A stretch of 64,000 nucleotides of DNA from Mucilaginibacter sp. Its GTDB lineage: Bacteria; Bacteroidota; Bacteroidia; Sphingobacteriales; Sphingobacteriaceae. Both the position numbers and the translations under genes were made by a program. A model generated the notes under the pieces. That model was given only the letters and a program-made list of their open reading frames with translations, did no database searches and was not told where the DNA came from. Location: contig NZ_JANYGQ010000035.1 of the NCBI RefSeq assembly GCF_025359345.1, positions 165,202-229,201 on the forward strand, given 5' to 3'. This document shows, piece after piece, positions 50,965 through 60,024 of the stretch (within the stretch, counting starts at the first letter, position 1; every line of letters begins with the position of its first letter).

Positions 50965-52686
50965 TTACAAACTTCCTCTCATCCCAGTTGTAAAATCTTT
51001 ATTAATAGTTACAGGTAACCTGCCAGTTGGTTTTAGCTGCTGCGTAATTACTTTCACCGCCGAGCGCTGCAGCGCATCAGTCATTTGGTAGCAAACCAGC
51101 AATGCGCTGCATTTTTCAATGCCTGGCAAATCGGCAATGGTGTAGGCATTGGCAAATAGGGTAATTACAGTATTGTTGTGCGCTGCCAGGCTGCTTATGA
51201 ATTGTTTAATATCCGCACTGTAATCCAACTTACTGGCCGGGCGGGCGCGGGTATCATTAATACTTACGTACACCTGGTCGTAATCCTTCAGGGTTGTCAA
51301 TATATTATTAAGCTCGGCCACTGTGGATGTTTTGCCTATGTTAAACCACCTGTTATAAGTATACCACTTAGCTAATTCCGCTTGGAAAACCGTCCCCTCC
51401 GCACCCACGCTTACCAATGCAGTACGGTGCAAAGGGATCATTTGCAAACCGGCGGCGCTGCCTTTCACAAGTGTTACCGCCGCATCACTCAATTGCTGAA
51501 TAAGGTTAGTGGCCGCGGGCCGGTGCAAATCTTCGGCCAGGTGGTTAATATCTGTTTCGTGGTACTGATTTAAGCCGGCCCAATATTTGGCTGCAAGCAC
51601 CTTTTTAACTTTGGCATTAAATTCTTCCTTTGTGATTTTATGTTTGCGAATGGCCTTGCGGATTTTCTTTATCGCCCGCTCAGAGTTTTCCGACAATTCA
51701 ATTATGTCATTTCCGGCCAAAAATGCCCTTAAGTCTGCTTCGCCGTCCGGAAAATACTTTATTACCGCTTTCATCTCCATCGCGTCCGATACGACCAGTC
51801 CTTTAAAACGCAACGAGTCCTTCAATTCGCCGGTAACAATTGGCCGCGAAAGTGTTGAAGGCAAATTTTTAGTGGTATCAAGCGCCGGTATATTCATGTG
51901 GGCTATCATTACACCGCTTATATCGGCATTTATTGCCTGCTGGAAGGGGTATTCCTCCAGCGAGTCCAACCGTTGCCTTGTAAAGGGTAAGAGTGGCAAG
52001 TCAAGGTGCGAGTCCACGTTGGTATCTCCATGACCCGGAAAATGTTTGGCCGTGGTTAAAATACCGGCATCCTGCATACCCTTAAAATAGGCAATACCCT
52101 TTGCCGCAACGTTATATTTATTATCACCGAATGAACGGTAGTTTATCACCGGGTTGTTGGGGTTATTGTTTACGTCCATATCCGGCCCTAAATTCATTTG
52201 CATGCCCAGCCGCTTAAAGTCGTACCCCACCTGCTCTCCCATTTTGTAAATAAGGCTGTTATCCTGGATCGCCCCCAAAGTCATTTGGAAGGGGTATGAT
52301 ATTGCAGAATCTATCCGCATTCCTAATCCCCACTCCCCGTCCATCGTTATTAACAACGGCACTTTTACCAGTTTTTGATAATTATTGATCAATTGCGCAT
52401 GCCGCACCGGTCCGCCCTGGAAAAACACCACGCCACCCAATTGTTCATCCTTAATCACCTTTGCTACTGAGTCTTCGTAGGCTTGCCCCCTGTCGGTATG
52501 GGCGCGCACAAAAAACAACTGTGCAATCTTTTTCTTCCGGCTCAGTTTTTTAAAAACAGAATCGACCCAATGGTTTTGGTGGTTTAATGATTGTATATAG
52601 CTTTCCTTTTGCGCAAAAACATTGAATGAAATAAAGCAGAAAACGAGTACTGCAATATATTTTAAATGGTGTTTTATTAATGCCAT
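50965..52686 (-). CDS. Glycoside hydrolase family 3 enzyme (NagZ-like beta-N-acetylhexosaminidase)
   Basis: About 573 residues from ATG 52686; an upstream ATG at 52728 lies before the -7 box and would add 14 residues. The signal peptide ends SFNVFAQ. LTTAKHFPGHGDTNVDSH carries the KHFPGHGxT motif of NagZ-type GH3 enzymes, with catalytic His. The nucleophile is Asp in KGLVVSDAMEMKAV. Family members remove GlcNAc from muropeptides or chitin fragments. A C-terminal alpha/beta domain of about 200 residues follows. The signal peptide indicates a periplasmic enzyme. Confidence 0.9.
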   Translation of the reverse strand: MALIKHHLKYIAVLVFCFISFNVFAQKESYIQSLNHQNHWVDSVFKKLSRKKKIAQLFFVRAHTDRGQAYEDSVAKVIKDEQLGGVVFFQGGPVRHAQLINNYQKLVKVPLLITMDGEWGLGMRIDSAISYPFQMTLGAIQDNSLIYKMGEQVGYDFKRLGMQMNLGPDMDVNNNPNNPVINYRSFGDNKYNVAAKGIAYFKGMQDAGILTTAKHFPGHGDTNVDSHLDLPLLPFTRQRLDSLEEYPFQQAINADISGVMIAHMNIPALDTTKNLPSTLSRPIVTGELKDSLRFKGLVVSDAMEMKAVIKYFPDGEADLRAFLAGNDIIELSENSERAIKKIRKAIRKHKITKEEFNAKVKKVLAAKYWAGLNQYHETDINHLAEDLHRPAATNLIQQLSDAAVTLVKGSAAGLQMIPLHRTALVSVGAEGTVFQAELAKWYTYNRWFNIGKTSTVAELNNILTTLKDYDQVYVSINDTRARPASKLDYSADIKQFISSLAAHNNTVITLFANAYTIADLPGIEKCSALLVCYQMTDALQRSAVKVITQQLKPTGRLPVTINKDFTTGMRGSL

Positions 52687-52690
52687 GGGC

Positions 52691-52698
52691 CAAATGTA
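52691..52698 (-). promoter_or_regulatory. -7 box TACATTTG for the GH3 gene
   Basis: Minus-strand TACATTTG matches TAnnTTTG and ends 5 bp before the ATG at 52686, implying an almost leaderless transcript and excluding the start at 52728. Confidence 0.42.
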
Positions 52699-52801
52699 GT
52701 TGAAATATGATTTTTTAGTGAGCAGCATTCATAAAAAAAACAATTACGAATAAACCTTTGTATTGTTTTTTAATCTATGAGATATATCAAACAAAAAACA
52801 C

Positions 52802-53467
52802 ATGAAAAAATTACTCTTTTTTGCTATATGCCTGCTGGTTGCAGGTTCAGTAAGCGCACAGGGCTATTACTCCGGCCATCGTCGTGCGGTTAGGCGTTCA
52901 GCCCCGCGCAGCTCAGCGAGCGATTTTTACCGCACCAGGGTTGGGATTGCAGGCGGCTTTAACTTTGCCGATGCTGTTGACGCCTATAACTCAAATTATT
53001 CAACAGCAGGCATTACGGCATTCCACGTGGGCCTTACGTTAGACATCCCGGTAGCTTACCCGCTGTCGTTCGCACCCGAGGTTTTATACTCACAAAAAGG
53101 TTATGCAGCAACTACCACTGATGGCAACTTTACACAGCGCAGCAACTTTATTGATGTGCCGTTACTGGCAAAATTCAGGCTGTCGCCATTCTTTAATTTC
53201 GTAGTTGGTCCACAGGTTTCGTTCCCTATATCAACAACAAATACATATGATAACGGATTTAACGGGACCGCACAGGATCACTACAGTACTACCCATGACC
53301 GTACTGTGCTAGATGGTGTGATTGGGGTTGGTGTTGATATAAATCCCAACGTTGAAATACGTGCCCGTTATACTATCGATTTTCAACAAACTGATGATAA
53401 TGCTTATTATATCCCCGGTTACCGCAACGAGGTTTTCCAATTGGGTATAGGATTTAAGTTCCAGTAA
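52802..53467 (+). CDS. Outer-membrane beta-barrel porin-family protein
   Basis: A 221-residue protein. The signal peptide is LLVAGSVSAQG. A basic segment (HRRAVRRSAPRSS) precedes the barrel, whose strands include TRVGIAGGFNFADAVDAY, FAPEVLYSQKGYAA, IDVPLLAKFRLSPFFNFVVGPQ and VEIRARYTIDFQQ. It ends with IGFKFQ, an aromatic-containing barrel terminus. It fits the PorT/outer-membrane protein beta-barrel group. The function is not known. A weak -7-like AACCTTTG at 52753 is upstream. Confidence 0.82.
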   Translation: MKKLLFFAICLLVAGSVSAQGYYSGHRRAVRRSAPRSSASDFYRTRVGIAGGFNFADAVDAYNSNYSTAGITAFHVGLTLDIPVAYPLSFAPEVLYSQKGYAATTTDGNFTQRSNFIDVPLLAKFRLSPFFNFVVGPQVSFPISTTNTYDNGFNGTAQDHYSTTHDRTVLDGVIGVGVDINPNVEIRARYTIDFQQTDDNAYYIPGYRNEVFQLGIGFKFQ

Positions 53468-53503
53468 AATTGGTGAGTGGTAAGTTTCGAACGTCAAAAA
53501 CAA

Positions 53504-53541
53504 CAAAAAGTCCCGCAGTTTTTTTCCTGCGGGACTTTTTG
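53504..53541. terminator. Bidirectional rho-independent terminator
   Basis: CAAAAAGTCCCGCAG and CTGCGGGACTTTTTG are perfect 15-bp inverted copies around an 8-base loop, with A and T tracts on both flanks. It separates the convergent porin and glycosyltransferase genes. Confidence 0.93.
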
Positions 53542-53551
53542 TTTTACGATA

Positions 53552-54520
53552 TTACTGCAATGCCGGGTTTATCCTCATCCTGGCTTTAAACCACCTTTTA
53601 ACCCTGCGTCTCAGCAAATTATGCTTCCGCTCCCGCTCATTAATATCAAAATCGTGGATTAACGTATAATTGTCAGCTTGTGTCTCTGGTAAAAAAATAT
53701 GGGGATGGGTAATGGCCTGCAAATTTCCCAGTGGCAAATTAGCATATGGGCTATCGGCATCAATCGTATGGGTCGAGTCAGGCCCGAAACCTAAATTTGC
53801 TATCAGGTTAACATTGGGTATAATGCAAAGACCGTGGTTAAAATAATTTAAAAAACCAAGCTGGTAATCCCAGGTATCAATCTTGCCCGCCTTTAGCTCT
53901 TTAAACACATGCTCGAGCGCATCAATTATGTACCTGTTTGCAAAAACCTTCCCCATCTGGTTTCTAAACTCGCTTTCCGGGTATCGCGTTAATTCTTTAT
54001 CGTAATCCTTCCAAACCCTGCGCCAGCCGGCCCAGCCCCATACATGGGTTATATTCGAGAAGTAATAGCTGGCATCGCCCCATTTTTTGCCATGTTGCAA
54101 ATTGCAACCTGCTATGTGCCTTATCCGGGTATCATGGCGGTATTTTTCTAAAAGGTTATCGCAATAATTAAAAAAGTCGTCGGCAGGTAAACAATCATCC
54201 TCTAAAATAATCCCTTCTTCTTCCTGTTCAAAAAACCAGCTTATTGCGCCTGCTACCGCCTCTTTGCAACCAAGGTTTTTGTCCTGCCAAAGTGTTTTCA
54301 CTTCACAGGGCCAGTTAATTAAATTTATAACGCTGCGTGCATCAGCACAAAGTTGTTTTTCGCTGGGTTTGCCGGCGCGCGGCCCGTCGCCGGCCACATA
54401 TAAACGCGACGGCCTGGCTTTTTTAATCTGGTTAAAAACCTGCATTGTTGTACCCGGTCTGTTGAATATAATAAATAACACCGCCGATTTTACGGGAGCG
54501 GGAACAGAGGTAACTTTCAT
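53552..54520 (-). CDS. Glycosyltransferase-like (GT-A) protein, paralogue A
   Basis: A 322-residue protein. KSAVLFIIFNRPGTTMQVFNQI opens a nucleotide-diphospho-sugar transferase fold, with GIILEDDCLPADDFF as the DXD-type region (EDDC) and RIRHIAGCNLQHGKKWG, THVWGWAGWRRVW and GFLNYFNHGLCIIPNVNL downstream. Members are often annotated as hemolytic-protein HlpA-like. It shares roughly half of its residues with the next gene at 54735 and probably arose by tandem duplication. It is a likely envelope glycan enzyme. Confidence 0.82.
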   Translation of the reverse strand: MKVTSVPAPVKSAVLFIIFNRPGTTMQVFNQIKKARPSRLYVAGDGPRAGKPSEKQLCADARSVINLINWPCEVKTLWQDKNLGCKEAVAGAISWFFEQEEEGIILEDDCLPADDFFNYCDNLLEKYRHDTRIRHIAGCNLQHGKKWGDASYYFSNITHVWGWAGWRRVWKDYDKELTRYPESEFRNQMGKVFANRYIIDALEHVFKELKAGKIDTWDYQLGFLNYFNHGLCIIPNVNLIANLGFGPDSTHTIDADSPYANLPLGNLQAITHPHIFLPETQADNYTLIHDFDINERERKHNLLRRRVKRWFKARMRINPALQ

Positions 54521-54734
54521 GTTACAAAATTGGGTAAAAACATTATAAGAGCGATACTATTTTAAAGATAAATATCGCTCTAAAACCTATTAATATCAGC
54601 AACAGCGTGTTCCACCGCCAAAGGTTTAAAACGCTGTTGATATTAACTATTACGACAGGCGGAAGCGATACGCTACAATGTTTTAACGAAATAATTCCGC
54701 AGAGGCAGAGTTTGAAAAGAAAATAGCAGCAGGA

Positions 54735-55700
54735 TTACAATGCTGCGTTATTAAAAGAAGATACAAACCACCGTTTAACCCTCCTTTTCAGCGCATTTTG
54801 TTTGCGCCGTTGTTCTTCAATCTTAAAATCGCGGTTTATTATCGTTAGGTCGGCACGTTTTTCCGGAAGTATGAATACAGGGTCTGTAATTTCGTCAATT
54901 TCAGCCACCGGCAAGTTCGCATAAACACTTTCGGTACTGAGAGTATTGGTAGCATCGCCACCGAAGCCAATATTTGATATCAAATTTTCGTTGGGGATTA
55001 TTACCAGGCCGTTGTTGAAAAAGTTTATAAAATCAAGCGGGTATGCCCATGAGTTTACTTTGCCGGCTTTCACATCTTTAAAAATATTTAGCCAGCTTTC
55101 AACCACCAGCGGGTCCTGGTAAATATTCTGTAAACGTTCCCTTATTTCAGGTTCATGATATTTGCTTAGGTGTAAGTCGTAGTCGTTCCATACACGCCTC
55201 CAGCTTGCCCACCCCCATATATGTACGCGGTTTGAAAAATAGTAGCTGTATTCGCCCCATTTCTTTCCCAACTGCAGGTTGCAACCCGTAATATGTCTTA
55301 TACGGGTATCGTCGCGGTATTTTTCTAAAAGGTTGTCGCAAAATTTAAAAAAGCTATTCGATGGTAAACAGTCGTCTTCTAAAATAATACCATCCTCTTC
55401 ATTATCAAAAAACCAGGTTACCGCTGCCGAAACACCTTGTCTGCATCCCCTGTTTGTTTCATTAAAAAGGGTTTTCAGTTCACAGTCCCAGTCTATCCTG
55501 TCAACAATAGCCCGTGTTTGTTTACATAATAACTTATCGGTGGCATTATTGGGGCGGGGCGCATCAGCCGCAATGTATAAACGGGCTGGTTTTGCCGCTC
55601 TTATCTGTTCAAAAACGCGGGCAGTAGTATCGGGGCGGTTAAAAATTACAAACAGCACAGCCGATTTAGTTTGATATGGGGTAATAGTAGCTTGGTACAT
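54735..55700 (-). CDS. Glycosyltransferase-like (GT-A) protein, paralogue B
   Basis: A 321-residue protein, paralogue of the 53552 product. Matching blocks are KSAVLFVIFNRPDTTARVF, GIILEDDCLPSNSFF, RIRHITGCNLQLGKKWG, VHIWGWASWRRVW and IIPNENLISNIGFGGD, and both end in RRVKRWF plus a variable tail. The two genes lie 214 bp apart with an unremarkable gap. Differences gather in the region of residues 195-240, which may set the acceptor. Confidence 0.82.
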   Translation of the reverse strand: MYQATITPYQTKSAVLFVIFNRPDTTARVFEQIRAAKPARLYIAADAPRPNNATDKLLCKQTRAIVDRIDWDCELKTLFNETNRGCRQGVSAAVTWFFDNEEDGIILEDDCLPSNSFFKFCDNLLEKYRDDTRIRHITGCNLQLGKKWGEYSYYFSNRVHIWGWASWRRVWNDYDLHLSKYHEPEIRERLQNIYQDPLVVESWLNIFKDVKAGKVNSWAYPLDFINFFNNGLVIIPNENLISNIGFGGDATNTLSTESVYANLPVAEIDEITDPVFILPEKRADLTIINRDFKIEEQRRKQNALKRRVKRWFVSSFNNAAL

Positions 55701-55906
55701 GGCAAATACTTTATAATTGGCAACCCAAAATTCAGTAGAATATTTTAACGCTATGGTAACAATCTGAATGCAAAAGGGTTTATAAGAATATTGTTACAAT
55801 TGACCAATTGCCTGATTAACAATAAACACCAGTTTGGAATTTAGTGGCCGGCGGCAAGTTAGTTGATGACCACACACAGACTTTCCGTTTGAATTTTGAA
55901 AATAAG

Positions 55907-57736
55907 TTATCCCGCAAAAGTCTGCATATCAATCAACTTCCGGTACAGCCCGTTGTTTTCAAGCAGTTCAAGGTGATTCCCCTGTTCCACAATCTGCCCG
56001 TTTTCCAGCACGATAATGATATCGGCATTTTGTATGGTGCTTAACCTATGCGCAATTATTAGCGACGTTCGATTTTTCATCAGGTTATTCAATGCATCCT
56101 GTACCAGTTTTTCTGATTCAGTATCCAATGCCGATGTAGCCTCGTCAAGCAGCATTATTGGCGGGTTATTGAGTACCGCGCGGGCTATACAAATGCGCTG
56201 GCGCTGACCGCCTGAGAGCTTGGTACCGCGGTCGCCAATGTTGGTTTCATATCCTTTTTCGGTTTCGATGATGAAATTGTGGGCGTTGGCGATTTTGGCC
56301 GCCGCTATTACGTCATCTTTAGTTATATTGGTTTTACCAAACGCTATGTTGTTAAAAATAGAGTCGTTAAATAATATCGATTCCTGGTTTACCACGCCGA
56401 GCAGTGACCGTAGTGAATGGCTTGTGTAATTGTTAATATTTTCGCCGTCAATTAGTATTTCGCCCGATTGTGGTTCCATAAAATGTGGCACCAAATCCAT
56501 CAAGGTTGACTTACCGCCACCGGACGGGCCAACAAGTGCAACGGTTTTACCTTTTGGGATAGTGAAATTCACATTATTCAATACCTGCCTTTCGCCATAA
56601 GCAAACGACACGTTTTTAAATTCGATGCCTTTGTTAAACTCCTTAATTTCCAGGGCGTCGGGTTTATCTTTTATTTCCGGTTTTTCATCAATCAGTGCCA
56701 GTACCCGCTCACCGGCTGCAATGCCCGAGTGTATGTTACTGAACGAATCGGAGATAGCTTTTGCGGGTCGCATCAGTTGAGAAAAAATAGCGATGTATGC
56801 TATAAATTGCCCTCCATCAAGTTCCGTGCGCTTGTTTAAAATCAGGAAACCGCCGTACAAAACAATACACGATATCATGATAATTGCCAGCGTTTCAGAA
56901 ACCGGCGAGGCTGATTGCTGACGCTTGGCCATCGAACGTAAAATTTTCGAATACCTTACGTTTTCGGCATTAAACCTGGTTTTAATAAAATCGGTAGCGT
57001 TAAATGCCTTTATAATACGTACGCCCTGTAGTGATTCGTCCAGGTAGCTAATCATATTTCCATAAGTCTGTTGGGCAGCTACAGCCTGCGACTTAAGTTT
57101 TTTTACGATTTTAGAGATGATAAAAGCAGACACAGGCACCACCAGCAACGACCCCAAAGTTAAGCTTATCGAAATTTTAAAAAGCAGCACCAAAAAAACG
57201 ATCATCTGGAAAGGTTCCTTAAAAATAACCTGTAGCGTAGCAGTAACCGAAAATTGAACAACCTGAACATCTGATGCTATTTTTGAAATAATGTCGCCTT
57301 TGCGCTGGTTATTAAAATAGCCCAAATGCATATCCATCACATTGTTAAACACCGAACGACGCAGGTTAAGCAAGGTATGCAAGCGCAGGTTTTCCATAGT
57401 ACGCGCACCCAAATAACGGAACAGGTTGCCAACCACCATGGTAACAATTATGGTTCCGCATATAAATTTTAATGCCCCCCATTGGCCCTGGCTTTTTATA
57501 AAGCCGTGCATGTAATAGTTGAACCAGCCTGTAACATCCATAAAGCCGGGCCGCTTAACTACTTCGTGAGCGGCAACTTTACATGAATCGGCTATAAATA
57601 GGGTATTCATTAGCGGGATGAGTAACGGGTAAATCATCGAGCTGAATAACACAAACAATAATGTATAAAGTATGTAAGGGATGGCGAACTTTTCAATTGG
57701 CTTGGCAAAAGATAGCAGCCGGAAATATGTCTTCAT
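55907..57736 (-). CDS. MsbA-like ABC exporter (lipid/polysaccharide export)
   Basis: A 609-residue half-transporter. Six membrane helices fill residues 15-330, with a large loop at about 45-90. The nucleotide-binding domain has Walker A VGPSGGGKSTLMDL near residue 395, signature LSGGQRQRICIARAVL, Walker B IMLLDEATSALD and the switch His in IIAHRLSTI. MsbA-type proteins flip lipid A core across the inner membrane. Neighbouring glycosyltransferases and a GT9 support a role in LPS export. It has its own -7 box. Confidence 0.9.
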   Translation of the reverse strand: MKTYFRLLSFAKPIEKFAIPYILYTLLFVLFSSMIYPLLIPLMNTLFIADSCKVAAHEVVKRPGFMDVTGWFNYYMHGFIKSQGQWGALKFICGTIIVTMVVGNLFRYLGARTMENLRLHTLLNLRRSVFNNVMDMHLGYFNNQRKGDIISKIASDVQVVQFSVTATLQVIFKEPFQMIVFLVLLFKISISLTLGSLLVVPVSAFIISKIVKKLKSQAVAAQQTYGNMISYLDESLQGVRIIKAFNATDFIKTRFNAENVRYSKILRSMAKRQQSASPVSETLAIIMISCIVLYGGFLILNKRTELDGGQFIAYIAIFSQLMRPAKAISDSFSNIHSGIAAGERVLALIDEKPEIKDKPDALEIKEFNKGIEFKNVSFAYGERQVLNNVNFTIPKGKTVALVGPSGGGKSTLMDLVPHFMEPQSGEILIDGENINNYTSHSLRSLLGVVNQESILFNDSIFNNIAFGKTNITKDDVIAAAKIANAHNFIIETEKGYETNIGDRGTKLSGGQRQRICIARAVLNNPPIMLLDEATSALDTESEKLVQDALNNLMKNRTSLIIAHRLSTIQNADIIIVLENGQIVEQGNHLELLENNGLYRKLIDMQTFAG

Positions 57737-57757
57737 TAAAAACTATAAATAAAAATG

Positions 57758-57765
57758 CAAAGCTA
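57758..57765 (-). promoter_or_regulatory. -7 box TAGCTTTG for the ABC exporter
   Basis: Minus-strand TAGCTTTG matches TAnnTTTG, 22 bp upstream of the ATG at 57736. Confidence 0.48.
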
Positions 57766-57821
57766 ACAGTAATTAACTAATATATACCCCACAAAGTATC
57801 CCGGCGCTTGCCACATTTTTA

Positions 57822-58961
57822 TTACCGGGACAATAAAGGCAAAACCGCGTCCCAAACGCGCGCTACGCTAATTTTGCCGATACAGGGGTAAACTTCGGTT
57901 GCGGCAGGTTTATAAATACAAGCCCAATTACAATAATAGCAGTCCATTTTGTCGAATACGCAAACCGGGCCGTATTCGAAATATGCCGGGTAGGGCGCAA
58001 ATCTTTCAAAGTGGCCGCCGCCAAGTATACAAACCGATTTTGTTTTTGCAGCGACAGCTATGTGAATGGCGCTGGTGTCATTGGCAATTACCAGAGTCGC
58101 CCTCCCAATCAACTCAACCATCTGCGGCTGCGTTGATTGGCCAATTAAATTAACCACGCTGCCGGGCGGTAAATTGGCAACAATAAATTCGCCCAAAGCC
58201 GTTTCGCCTGGTCCGCCTGCCAGGTAAACCGACTGTGTGCTCTGCTGTTTAATTTGCTGTATTAGTTCAATAAAATTCTGCTCGCCCCATTGGCGGCCAA
58301 AAGCGCCCGCACCGGGAAATATCACAATGCCACCCTCACCCGTTTTTGTCACCGGGATTGTGGTTGAGCTTATAGTATCATGTGTATTTAAAAAAGTATC
58401 GAAAAAAAACCTCGAACGCTCAAATTCAAAATGCACCCCGGCAGGTAATAACAAGCGCCGGGTATAAAATTTATCAGTCTTAGTCTTATAGCGTGCAGAA
58501 ATACCCTCATTGTCACTTTCGAATCCAATTATTTGTTTTGCCGCTGTAAACCCGGCAAAACTATCATTGATAAATGTACGGGTGGACGATGGCTGTAGCG
58601 TAACCTCGTAATTAGCTTTATAAAGCCGCCATGCCAGTTTGAAGACTTTCACAGGCTGGGTAAACATGGGCCCGGCTTTTACAAATATAAACTGGTTAAC
58701 ATAAGGGGCGTCGTATTTCAACGCAATATCCTGCCAAAGCACGTTGCCAAGCAAATCAACCTGGTAATCTTTATAGTCTGCTGATGATTTTACAACTTCT
58801 ATAAAATTTCTGAACAGGATGTAGTCGCCAATGGCATCGGTTTTTATGATCAGCAGTCTTTTTTGGGGCGACCTGAACTTCGCAAAAAAACGAAATAGCA
58901 AAGGAAGCTTCAATAGTAGAAACCGGGTAAGTCTGAATAAATTTTTATCAATGACGGCCAT
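57822..58961 (-). CDS. Glycosyltransferase family 9 (heptosyltransferase-like)
   Basis: A 379-residue GT-B enzyme. LLIIKTDAIGDYILFRNFIEV is the typical opening of LPS heptosyltransferases. IVIFPGAGAFGRQWGEQNFIELI and YLAGGPGETALGEFIV follow, then LVIANDTSAIHIAVAAKTKSVCILGGGHFERF, the donor-binding region. The end is Cys-rich (KMDCYYCNWAC), unusual among family 9 enzymes but seen in some Bacteroidota members. It probably adds heptose or a similar sugar to the LPS core. Confidence 0.87.
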   Translation of the reverse strand: MAVIDKNLFRLTRFLLLKLPLLFRFFAKFRSPQKRLLIIKTDAIGDYILFRNFIEVVKSSADYKDYQVDLLGNVLWQDIALKYDAPYVNQFIFVKAGPMFTQPVKVFKLAWRLYKANYEVTLQPSSTRTFINDSFAGFTAAKQIIGFESDNEGISARYKTKTDKFYTRRLLLPAGVHFEFERSRFFFDTFLNTHDTISSTTIPVTKTGEGGIVIFPGAGAFGRQWGEQNFIELIQQIKQQSTQSVYLAGGPGETALGEFIVANLPPGSVVNLIGQSTQPQMVELIGRATLVIANDTSAIHIAVAAKTKSVCILGGGHFERFAPYPAYFEYGPVCVFDKMDCYYCNWACIYKPAATEVYPCIGKISVARVWDAVLPLLSR

Positions 58962-59009
58962 TATAATTAGGAATAATTACCGAAACGCTTTTCTTTAAAT
59001 TCACGTTGG

Positions 59010-59888
59010 CTATTTAACTATTTTGTAATTACGGTATTCGCTTACCCGCCAGCCAGTGATATCTTCAACTTTTTGCAGCAATTTCCTCCTAAAGGTCATT
59101 TTTTTATGCAGTTGGTTAAGGTCGATATTAAGCTTCCAGTTGGTTAAAGCAATCCGTTTTTGCATTACCTGCGGATGGCTGCCGGTAAAATGTACCAGGC
59201 GGTCGGCATTTTTATAATCAAATTCAAATGTTTCGGGCAGGTTTTCGGCCATCCACTCGTCATCATGATAAAATAAGTTAAAATTACGAAGCTTGCTTTT
59301 CAAACCATCCGGTGGTTTTACCCAGCCATAGTGATAAATGTAAGCATCAATCAACTTAACCCTTATCTTTCTTCCGTCCAGCCTGAAACCTTGTGCATCA
59401 CGATATGAATGTATCGCCTTATTGTTTCTTAGTATCCTTATTTCACGTCTGTACCACCTGCGCGAATGGCCGTAATAATCGTACGACCCGTAAAAATGGA
59501 GATACTTAAATAACAAACCTTCTATACGGTTATCATTTAAATTATCCTCCATCTCCTTTTTTATGAGCGGCAGGTACTTCTCATGCACGCACTCATCTCC
59601 CTGGATATAAAAGGCCCAGTCGGCATCTGAAGAAATTGAATTAAAGGCCTTATCTGTTTCGGCGGCAAATACGGCTCCACCATCGCGCAACGAATCGTCC
59701 CAAACAGTATTAATTATTTTAATCTTAGGCGAGTTTATATTCCTTATCAAACTTTCAGTGTCATCGCTGCAATTGCCTAATGCAACTATAAACTCATCAC
59801 AAATTGGAAGAATTGAAGTTATGGCTTCGGCTACAGGGTAATCATTTTTTACTGCATTCCTGATAAAAGTAAAACCGGTCACCTTCAT
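59010..59888 (-). CDS. Glycosyltransferase family 2-like protein
   Basis: A 292-residue protein. MKVTGFTFIRNAVKNDYPVAEAI and IVALGNCSDDTESLIRNI resemble the first strands of GT2 enzymes. AFYIQGDECVHEKYLPL holds the DXD-equivalent GDE. Basic C-terminal segments (RKLLQKVEDITGW) follow. The same LPS-core neighbourhood suggests a core glycosyltransferase. It is divergent from meaB. Confidence 0.8.
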   Translation of the reverse strand: MKVTGFTFIRNAVKNDYPVAEAITSILPICDEFIVALGNCSDDTESLIRNINSPKIKIINTVWDDSLRDGGAVFAAETDKAFNSISSDADWAFYIQGDECVHEKYLPLIKKEMEDNLNDNRIEGLLFKYLHFYGSYDYYGHSRRWYRREIRILRNNKAIHSYRDAQGFRLDGRKIRVKLIDAYIYHYGWVKPPDGLKSKLRNFNLFYHDDEWMAENLPETFEFDYKNADRLVHFTGSHPQVMQKRIALTNWKLNIDLNQLHKKMTFRRKLLQKVEDITGWRVSEYRNYKIVK

Positions 59889-59907
59889 TATACATTATGT
59901 TTTGCAA

Positions 59908-59915
59908 CAAATATA
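59908..59915 (-). promoter_or_regulatory. -7 box TATATTTG for the 59010 gene
   Basis: Minus-strand TATATTTG matches TAnnTTTG, 20 bp before the ATG at 59888. Confidence 0.42.
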
Positions 59916-59961
59916 GCTTTCTGCTACAAAGTAAGTTTATATTATTGTCAATCAAAAAATG

Positions 59962-60001
59962 ACACTTGTACATGTGTTGTTTAAAATACATTATATTTTT
60001 G
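59962..60001 (+). promoter_or_regulatory. Near-palindrome and -7 box TATTTTTG ahead of meaB
   Basis: ACACTTGTACATGTGT (from 59962) is a near-palindrome in the divergent promoter region. TATTTTTG at 59994-60001 matches TAnnTTTG and lies 24 bp before the ATG at 60025. This box falls inside the longer reading frame from 59959 and so excludes that earlier start. Confidence 0.42.
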
Positions 60002-60024
60002 TTACTTTATCTCAGTCATATAAA

